Source of the DNA: an uncultured Succinivibrionaceae bacterium
GTDB taxonomy: Bacteria > Pseudomonadota > Gammaproteobacteria > Enterobacterales > Succinivibrionaceae
Assembly: GCA_900539665.1 (NCBI GenBank)
Contig: UQCV01000076.1
Coordinates: forward strand, 1 to 11,602
DNA length: 11,602 nucleotides
Direction: 5' to 3'
Shown here: one piece after another, positions 6,840 to 11,602 of the stretch
Position numbering within the stretch: the first letter of the stretch is position 1
Layout: every line of letters starts with the position of its first letter
Notes under the pieces: generated by a model
Told to the model about the DNA's origin: nothing
Seen by the model: the letters and a program-made list of their open reading frames with translations, nothing else
The model's database searches: none
Program-made: the position numbers and the translations under genes

Positions 6840-9068
6840 ATGTCTAAAGCTACATCCCCTGTTGATAACCTCGACCCCATTATTATTAAATGGTTATATC
6901 GGCAAGGATGGACCAACCTGCATGATGTGCAAGAAAGAGCCATTGCGCCCATCCTCGACGGTTCGCGAGATGTCATCATAAGCGCAGCTACCGCTAGTGG
7001 CAAAACCGAAGCAGCCTTCTTGCCTGCATGCAGCAAAATTCTAAAATCCAACACTTTAGACAGCGTACAAATAATCTATATCAGCCCATTAAAGGCTCTG
7101 ATTAACGATCAATTTAAACGTCTTGATGATTTAGGTGAGTATTGTGGCATTAAAGTTACCCCTTGGCATGGTGATATCAATGATAGCTACAAAAAGAACC
7201 TCTTTGCTAAACCTACTGGCATTCTGCTCATCACGCCGGAATCGCTTGAATCATTACTTTTAAACCATCGCGAATGGTGTGCCAGCCACTTTAAACAACT
7301 ATCCTATTTTATCGTCGATGAATTTCACGCTTTTATCGGGACTGAACGCGGATATCAGCTTTTAAGTCAATTACATCGTATTGAAATTCTCGTGAAGCAC
7401 CGGATTTGCCGTATCGCCCTCTCAGCGACCTTAAGTAATATTCTATCGGTACAAACATGGCTACGCCCTAATAGTAGCGTCCAAACTGAAATTATTGAAA
7501 GCGTCCATACCCAAAAAAAAATCCTCTTACAAATTAGAGGCTATGATTTTGTCCATCCAATCAGCGATAGTAACGAAGGTTTACAAGATTACGACGCCAT
7601 TGCCAAAGATATTTTCAAACTCTTACGTGGTAGTACCAACTTAGTTTTTGCTAACAGTCGCGCTAAAACTGAATATTTAGCCACCGTACTAAGTCGCCTC
7701 ACAGAAGAAAACTTTGTGCCACTAGAATTTTTTCCGCACCATGGCTCGCTCTCAAAAGAACTACGTGAGCAATTAGAAAGTAGGCTCAAACAAGGTAAAT
7801 TGCCTACAACTGCAATTTGTACTCAAACTCTAGAATTAGGGATCGATATCGGGGACGTATCATCAATCGCTCAGGTTAATGCCCCTCAATCTGTTGCCAG
7901 TTTAAGACAACGTATCGGTCGTTCCGGACGCCGTGAACGCGATGCTGTTCTAAGACTATTTGTCCCTGAAACAATTATAGGTGTTGGCCGTACCAGTTTA
8001 TTTGAACAGCTACGAGATGAAACATTCTTATCGAGCGCTATGCTTGAATTGGTTTTAAGCCGGTGGTTTGAACCACCAGTAGAAAAAGAATTTTCATTTT
8101 CTACGTTAATTCAGCAAATCTTAAGCGTCATTGCCCAATATGGTAGTGTCAGCGCTTTAAGTTTGTGGAAGCTTCTGTGTGAAACCGGACCATTTAATCT
8201 AGTAACACAAAAGATATTTGCTTTATTACTAAGAAGTCTCGCCACCCACGCACTTATTACCCAAATGCGCGACCATAACATCACTCTTGGGATAGAAGGC
8301 GAAAAACTAGTCTCACGCTATGGCTTTTATAGCTCCTTTAAAGCTCAAGAGGAATACGGCATTGACAACAACGGGCAACGAATTGGGACCATACCATTAA
8401 ACCAACCATTATCTACCGGTGATACATTCTTGTTTGCAGGTAAAGGTTGGGAAGTTGTATTTTTTAATAATCAACAACATCTGATTAGCGTAAAACCTTA
8501 TAAGGATGACACCGAACCTTTAATCCTAGATGGGAGTGGAGGCCGTATTCATAATGGGGTCCGAGAAAAGATGTTTGAGCTCTATAATGGAGACGAGATC
8601 CCAAGATATCTAAATAAGACTGCAGTTCGTCATTTTGAAGAAGGACGACGAGTTTTTCATGAATTAGATTTACACCGAAAACAGTACATCATGGGCCTTG
8701 ATGGGATTTATTTATTCCCATGGAAAGGTGACCGCATAATGCATACCATCACCCAGATGCTTAAAATGCAGGGAATCGCCGCCAAAAAGCACGGGGCTTA
8801 TATTCATTTGCCTCGTAGCTCCATTAAAGCTTTTACGCTGGCTGTCACCACGATCTTAAATACCAAGCTACCAACAGAAACCGAACTTGCTGCCTCAATC
8901 GGCAACCTTGAATATGAAAAGTACGATTGCTACCTTTGCTCAGAATTATTAAAACTCGGTTATGGCTATCGCAACTTTGATATTGAAGGCGCAGTTGAGT
9001 TTTTCAAGATTGTCCTAAATAACAATCCGTTTAATGAAAAAACTCATTCTGCTTACCAAACGGTGTAA
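6840..9068 (+). CDS. brxHI: BrxHI/Lhr-like superfamily 2 DEAD/DEAH helicase
   Basis: This 742-residue helicase has the full superfamily 2 motif set. The Q-motif glutamine is at 31, motif I AATASGKT at 49-56, Ia ISPLKALINDQ (81-91), Ib TPESLESLLL (132-141) and II VDEFH (159-163), followed by FIGTERGYQLLSQLHR (165-180). Motif III is SAT (195-197), IV LVFANSRAKTEYL (268-280), V TQTLELGIDIG (328-338) and VI QRIGRSGRR (357-365). The IGTERG segment after motif II and the Lhr-like core match BrxHI, the helicase paired with BrxD in type 2 BREX. The C-terminal half (about 380-742) has no motif I can name. It probably translocates on nucleic acid with its BrxD partner (inference). The ribosome binding site is weak (AAAGAG upstream of the ATG). 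No strong own promoter is seen, so it is likely co-transcribed with the ATPase gene. Confidence 0.87.
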   Translation: MSKATSPVDNLDPIIIKWLYRQGWTNLHDVQERAIAPILDGSRDVIISAATASGKTEAAFLPACSKILKSNTLDSVQIIYISPLKALINDQFKRLDDLGEYCGIKVTPWHGDINDSYKKNLFAKPTGILLITPESLESLLLNHREWCASHFKQLSYFIVDEFHAFIGTERGYQLLSQLHRIEILVKHRICRIALSATLSNILSVQTWLRPNSSVQTEIIESVHTQKKILLQIRGYDFVHPISDSNEGLQDYDAIAKDIFKLLRGSTNLVFANSRAKTEYLATVLSRLTEENFVPLEFFPHHGSLSKELREQLESRLKQGKLPTTAICTQTLELGIDIGDVSSIAQVNAPQSVASLRQRIGRSGRRERDAVLRLFVPETIIGVGRTSLFEQLRDETFLSSAMLELVLSRWFEPPVEKEFSFSTLIQQILSVIAQYGSVSALSLWKLLCETGPFNLVTQKIFALLLRSLATHALITQMRDHNITLGIEGEKLVSRYGFYSSFKAQEEYGIDNNGQRIGTIPLNQPLSTGDTFLFAGKGWEVVFFNNQQHLISVKPYKDDTEPLILDGSGGRIHNGVREKMFELYNGDEIPRYLNKTAVRHFEEGRRVFHELDLHRKQYIMGLDGIYLFPWKGDRIMHTITQMLKMQGIAAKKHGAYIHLPRSSIKAFTLAVTTILNTKLPTETELAASIGNLEYEKYDCYLCSELLKLGYGYRNFDIEGAVEFFKIVLNNNPFNEKTHSAYQTV

Positions 9069-9128
9069 TAAAGAAACTAATAATATAAGCACGAGTTTCG
9101 ATCGTTGTCACAACCTCATTATTATAAA

Positions 9129-9632
9129 ATCGAGTAGGGATTTTACCCCTCTAACCACACCGTACGTGCCGTTCGGCCTACGGCGTTTCCTTTACAATAG
9201 AATGGTTTTCTTTCGAAATTTGCCTGAAATTATAGTCTTTAGTTCCATCGAATTTCACACACGGTTGGTTCTGTCCTTCCCCCGTTACTCGTAGGGTACT
9301 ATGACGTCTGCTGACTTCTTATCATTCGTTGTTACTACCAAGCACATTCACTTAGCTGATAAGACCTCCCTAGGTAAGAACATTATCTTTCTCCTCTTAT
9401 ATCCATCATCTTTACTAATGCGAATTCCGTCTGAATATTGGACTTTGCGACATATTGCACACTTATCCTTCGAATTAGCCTAAGATGCTTCCTGGTACGT
9501 TGGCCTAAGGATTTGCCACGCACTTCTTTTTGCGGACATGTCACCATGTACACCTTAGGTCAGCTACACTCTTCCCTTCAGCGGGCGAGTTCCGAACTTG
9601 CACCCTCTAGATAATGCCCATACTAGGCACAC
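9129..9632 (-). mobile_element. Complete ORF-less group IIC intron
   Basis: Read on the minus strand, this 504-nt segment follows the Oceanobacillus iheyensis class C intron from end to end. It has 5' GTGTGCCTAGTATGGGCAT, CTAGAGGGTGCAAGTTCGGA, GCAAAGTCC, CTTACCTAGGGAGGTCT, AAGTCAGCAGACGTCATAG followed by TACCC, and GGGGAAGGACAGAAC. Domain V occupies 9158-9185, with the CGC triad and a GAAC loop closed by GCC/GGC. Domain VI forms AGAGGG/CCCTACT with a bulged adenosine at 9135, seven nucleotides from the 3' end ...CTCGAT. Domain IV is only about 100 nt and has no reverse transcriptase or maturase. The intron begins right after a terminator hairpin, the standard class C target. Splicing or mobility would need a maturase from elsewhere, or it is a fossil. 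The 3' boundary could be off by a base or two. Confidence 0.9.
9158..9185 (-). ncRNA. Group II intron domain V (catalytic hairpin)
   Basis: On the minus strand the hairpin starts CGCCGTAGGCC, has loop GAAC, and returns GGCACGTACGGTG. The CGC triad and the bulged ACG region bind the catalytic metal ions in class C introns. Compared with the O. iheyensis hairpin, the upper stem has changed from ACC/GGU to GCC/GGC, so pairing is preserved. This argues for a ribozyme that was functional until recently. Confidence 0.85.
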
Positions 9633-9635
9633 AAC

Positions 9636-9665
9636 AAAAAAGCTGCATCGAATGCAGCTTTTTTT
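9636..9665. terminator. Bidirectional terminator and intron target hairpin
   Basis: AAAAAAGCTGCAT (9636-9648) pairs perfectly with ATGCAGCTTTTTT (9652-9664) over a 3-nt loop. On the minus strand it ends the WYL gene, whose stop codon is 22 bp upstream. On the plus strand it could stop transcripts from the helicase side. The group IIC intron begins three bases past the minus-strand T-run. Confidence 0.85.
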
Positions 9666-9687
9666 AAGACAAAGAACAAATTACATG

Positions 9688-10575
9688 TTACATGGTTAAT
9701 AACATATAAATTTCCTTCTTGTTCTTAAGAACCAATTGCTTACTATCAGGATCGCTATTGTCCTTATCATCAGCTGGGCTTAAACGAAGAGTTCTGAGGT
9801 AATAGAACAACAAGGCTTGACGGCACTTAAATACAACTTCACCATTTTCCATACCGAAGTCCATTTCAATAGCCTTACGAGCAGCAGGAGACAAATTAGG
9901 GTTAGCACCAACGTGAATTGAAACTACAAAGTTCCACTTCATATCTTCTGCTGGATTGATATCGGAATCACCAAACTCACCTACCCCGGAAATACGTGAT
10001 AAAACAAAATCACGGAATTCTTTGTGTTCAAAACAGTAAGCACGAACATGCCAACGAATACCATCAAAACCAAAAGCATGAGGTGCAATTAAGCGCATGC
10101 GTGGAGTTAAGTCGTTCATTGATTGGTACTGAACTGTTAAAGACTGATTCGCAAAAATAGCTTTAACAATTGAATACAAAGCTAGGAAGTCAATATTTCT
10201 TTTTGGTGGAACAAAACAAGCAACAGAAGGAACACGTTCAAGGTAGTTGTTCATTGCTGGAAGTGAGCCAGTTGCAGACAAAAGAATATCGTTGAGGTAG
10301 CGACTTGGTTCACAAATAGCAAACAATGGTTTAAAAGTTTCGGAACGGAGGTAAACCTTGTCATGGCGATCATAAACAAGGTTATCAGGAGCCATGGTAA
10401 TGTAATCAGAGAGGTCTAATGATGACTGAGGAATAGAAATACCGAAGAAATTAACTAAATCTGCACGATTAATGCGACCACTCCAGCAGAGACGGTAATC
10501 AATAAATTCCAAACGGCGTTGCTGATTCCACTTCAAATTGGCGCTTTTCAACACCGAAGTTTTTTTGTTAATCAT
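9688..10575 (-). CDS. brxR: BrxR/CapW-type WYL-domain transcriptional repressor
   Basis: This is a 295-residue DNA-binding regulator. A winged helix-turn-helix (about 18-80) contains RRLEFIDYRLCWSGRINRAD, FFGISIPQSSLDL and NLVYDR, the pattern of BrxR and CapW repressors of BREX and CBASS loci. The WYL domain (about 135-200) includes RLIAPHAFGFDGIRWHVRAY, with RWHVRAY at the ligand-sensing strand. A C-terminal WCX-like domain (about 213-290) completes the family layout, and the length is typical. Such proteins are dimers that repress defence genes and may be released by a nucleic acid or nucleotide ligand. I chose ATG 10575 because GAGG (10584-10587) sits eight bases upstream; the frame also opens at GTG 10584, but that codon overlaps the Shine-Dalgarno. 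The gene converges on the BrxD/helicase pair, whereas BrxR usually leads its operon. Confidence 0.87.
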   Translation of the reverse strand: MINKKTSVLKSANLKWNQQRRLEFIDYRLCWSGRINRADLVNFFGISIPQSSLDLSDYITMAPDNLVYDRHDKVYLRSETFKPLFAICEPSRYLNDILLSATGSLPAMNNYLERVPSVACFVPPKRNIDFLALYSIVKAIFANQSLTVQYQSMNDLTPRMRLIAPHAFGFDGIRWHVRAYCFEHKEFRDFVLSRISGVGEFGDSDINPAEDMKWNFVVSIHVGANPNLSPAARKAIEMDFGMENGEVVFKCRQALLFYYLRTLRLSPADDKDNSDPDSKQLVLKNKKEIYMLLTM

Positions 10576-10624
10576 AAAATTCACCTCAAAAAAATATTCT
10601 GCTTTCTACATTCTACTGACTGCT

Positions 10625-10644
10625 CCCACGGGCAAGCCCGTGGG
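10625..10644. repeat. Right-end-like perfect hairpin
   Basis: CCCACGGGC and GCCCGTGGG flank AA. It is among the most GC-rich structures of the region and lies about 40 bp upstream of the WYL gene's ribosome binding site. It resembles the hairpin at 10890-10907. Confidence 0.75.
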
Positions 10645-10815
10645 GTTCTGATTATCAAATGTAGCTTGTAATCGTACACCATTTCCAGGCTTTGGAGTTA
10701 CAAGTGTAAATCTGTTTGAATCAGGACTTTTATTACCAATACCAAGCAGTCCTACGACCACATTAGCGGCAAATTTATGTCTTACGACAAGGAAGTACAG
10801 TCAATCCTCCTAACG
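10625..10815 (-). ncRNA. Candidate structured RNA (omega-RNA-like or brxR leader)
   Basis: Downstream of the consensus promoter, the minus-strand transcript can form three stems in a row: AGGACT/AGTCCT (10748-10753 with 10723-10728), CTTGTAA/TTACAAG (10698-10704 with 10665-10671), and the terminal GC-rich hairpin (10625-10644). Chained hairpins ending at a transposon right end recall TnpB omega-RNAs. The same RNA would run into the WYL gene as its leader. No nuclease gene is adjacent, so the function is open. Confidence 0.4.
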
Positions 10816-10848
10816 ATTAGATTATATATTGTTCTAAGCTAATGTCAA
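10806..10848 (-). promoter_or_regulatory. Consensus sigma-70 promoter with AGGAGG site
   Basis: On the minus strand TTGACA (10843-10848) and TATAAT (10821-10826) are both perfect, with a 16-bp spacer. A strong Shine-Dalgarno AGGAGG (10806-10811) follows, but only a nine-codon frame from TTG opens behind it before a stop. The promoter points at the WYL gene about 230 bp downstream and is the only strong one I find for it. Confidence 0.75.
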
Positions 10849-10889
10849 GTGGTAAAAATATAGTTTTTCATAGAAAAATGACTTTCATA

Positions 10890-10907
10890 CCACATGCAAG
10901 CGTGTGG
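10890..10907. repeat. Left-end-like imperfect hairpin
   Basis: CCACATGCAAGCGTGTGG pairs over most of its length with one mismatch (stem CCACA/TGTGG plus inner GC pairs). It is the partner of the hairpin at 10625-10644. Confidence 0.6.
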
Positions 10908-10919
10908 GTTTTACGCCGC

Positions 10920-11500
10920 AATTTATAACAGGGAAAAAGCATAAACATAAATATTGTACTATATTAAAATAAAACGCTAAATAAAACAAGTTAAGTACTT
11001 AAATAACATCTAAAATATGTCATAAAATCAAAATAATAGAAATGTTTATCACAAATTACATGCAAATATTACATCGAATGAAAACATGGCTAAGCTTTTG
11101 AATTAAGGCGAAAGAAATAAGAGGCATATTTAAATATGGTTATAGATAAAACCATTTTGGGGAAATATTTAAGTTCTATGATTATAAGTTTAATGCCTTC
11201 ACGCCCATACTAGTTATCAAGATACATAAAATCTCTCTAATTCAGTCAGCAGTTAATTAAGCAAATAGGCGTCATAAGATAAAGCGACGAACAAAGTAAT
11301 CAACCTTCGCCACAAAACACGTATAAACGCTATGTGGCGTCTCTCAGAGCATGTTTATAAACACCAGGAACAGTCTATCTAAAAGTAAGTAGGCTAAACA
11401 TTAAACGACCAAGGTTAGTATCAAACGAAAAAACGCCCGCACAAAAAAAATAATCTAATAGTACGAAATGCCAGAACAAGATTAAGAAAAAGATGGAGAT
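10920..11500. other. AT-rich gene-free region downstream of the rRNA operon
   Basis: This region has no plausible gene on either strand. It contains a perfect 14-bp palindrome CATATTTAAATATG (11125-11138), an adjacent hairpin ATGGTT/AACCAT, and the inverted repeat CGCCACA (11308-11314) with TGTGGCG (11333-11339). ATTACAT also occurs twice near 11055-11080. No tRNA T-arm or other known RNA signature was seen. Confidence 0.5.
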
Positions 11501-11545
11501 TACAATATGAACGCAGCCCCAAAATTAGCCAGCCCCAAACGACAA

Positions 11546-11569
11546 AACCCTCTAGCTTTTGCTAGAGGG
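11546..11569 (-). terminator. Intrinsic terminator of the rRNA operon
   Basis: On the minus strand CCCTCTAGC and GCTAGAGGG form a perfect 9-bp stem around AAAA, followed by TTTTG. It lies about 12 bp downstream of the 5S rRNA 3' end. Confidence 0.8.
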
Positions 11570-11580
11570 CTTCTTTATAT

Positions 11581-11602
11581 AATTCCGGTAATGACCTACT
11601 CT
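11581..11602 (-). rRNA. rrf: 3' end of 5S rRNA (partial)
   Basis: The minus strand reads AGAGTAGGTCATTACCGGAA and then TT. This matches the conserved 3' end of bacterial 5S rRNA (E. coli: GAGAGTAGGGAACTGCCAGGCAT), and it is followed by a strong terminator. The rest of the gene, and presumably the 23S and 16S genes, lie beyond the window. Confidence 0.8.

Larger units (their letters stand above)
10608..10915 (-). mobile_element. Probable IS200/IS605-type miniature element or remnant
   Basis: Two hairpins in the same orientation frame about 300 bp. The one at 10625-10644 has a perfect 9-bp stem (CCCACGGGC/GCCCGTGGG); the one at 10890-10907 is imperfect. Aligned over 20 nt they match at 15 positions, sharing the core GCAAGC and the flanking CCAC/GTGGG. 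Subterminal hairpins in place of inverted repeats are typical of IS200/IS605 ends. No TnpA or TnpB domain is present: the minus frame ending ...NPTGLPVGAVSRM near the right-end hairpin is short and lacks RuvC or zinc-ribbon motifs. Exact ends and target site are not determined. Confidence 0.5.

Noticed and set aside
6815..7054. Minus-strand frame opposite the helicase start
   Set aside because: It is antisense to the well-supported helicase N-terminus including motif I, with no motif of its own.
9034..9483. Two plus-strand open frames (9034-9294 and 9301-9483)
   Set aside because: They are antisense to the group IIC intron, whose RNA features explain the sequence. The first also overlaps the helicase 3' end. 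They show no protein motifs.
9129..9632. Degraded 23S rRNA or IS fragment as the origin of this segment
   Set aside because: Both intron ends, the domain V hairpin and the branch-point bulge match group IIC introns, and no transposase or rRNA signature is present.
10608..10805. Minus-strand frame ending ...NPTGLPVGAVSRM as a TnpB gene
   Set aside because: It opens only after a stop following the AGGAGG site. It is about 65 codons long and has no RuvC or zinc-ribbon residues. Its end is shaped by the hairpin, so it is at most a remnant.
10920..11545. tRNA genes or a CRISPR array next to the rRNA operon
   Set aside because: No T-arm or anticodon-arm pattern and no regularly spaced direct repeats were found on either strand.
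11507..11602. Plus-strand frame starting MNAAPKLASPKRQ near the right edge
   Set aside because: It runs straight through the rRNA terminator hairpin and the 5S gene on the opposite strand, so it is almost certainly chance.

Overview
The window looks like chromosomal DNA of an AT-rich gammaproteobacterium. RecJ, PrmA and Fis are all clearly of the gammaproteobacterial type, and prmA lies next to fis as is usual in that class. The low GC and the diverged neighbours would fit a host-associated anaerobe such as a member of the Succinivibrionaceae, but that is a guess from overall character, not a demonstrated match.

Positions 1-4835 are mostly housekeeping. The start of an unidentified gene (1-73, minus) lies downstream of recJ (143-1849, minus). 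Divergent from recJ is a membrane protein (1942-3429) built like a glucose-family PTS EIICB permease that has lost its catalytic and sugar-binding signatures. It overlaps prmA (3404-4282), which ends in an intrinsic terminator. fis (4512-4835) follows with its own predicted promoter and a structured leader. dusB, which normally sits between prmA and fis, is absent.

Positions 4836-10600 are accessory. A two-gene plus-strand unit encodes a BrxD-like P-loop ATPase (5343-6743) and a BrxHI/Lhr-like superfamily 2 helicase (6840-9068). These are the two enzymes at the end of type 2 BREX loci, here without any methyltransferase, PglZ, PglW or BrxC in view. Facing them is a BrxR/CapW-type WYL repressor gene (9688-10575, minus). 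Its terminator (9636-9665) is followed, on the minus strand, by a complete but protein-less group IIC self-splicing intron (9129-9632), the preferred insertion site of that intron class.

Positions 10600-11602 hold no convincing protein gene. About 300 bp upstream of the WYL gene has two related hairpins at its ends, a perfect -35/-10 promoter and several RNA stems. It looks like a shrunken IS200/IS605-type element or omega-RNA-like unit, and it is the only clear promoter for the repressor gene. An AT-rich stretch follows. At the right edge are an intrinsic terminator and the 3' end of a 5S rRNA gene (minus), so an rRNA operon lies just outside.

Working model (inference): a compact BREX-derived defence pair with its own regulator has settled between fis and an rRNA operon and has drawn in two small selfish elements.
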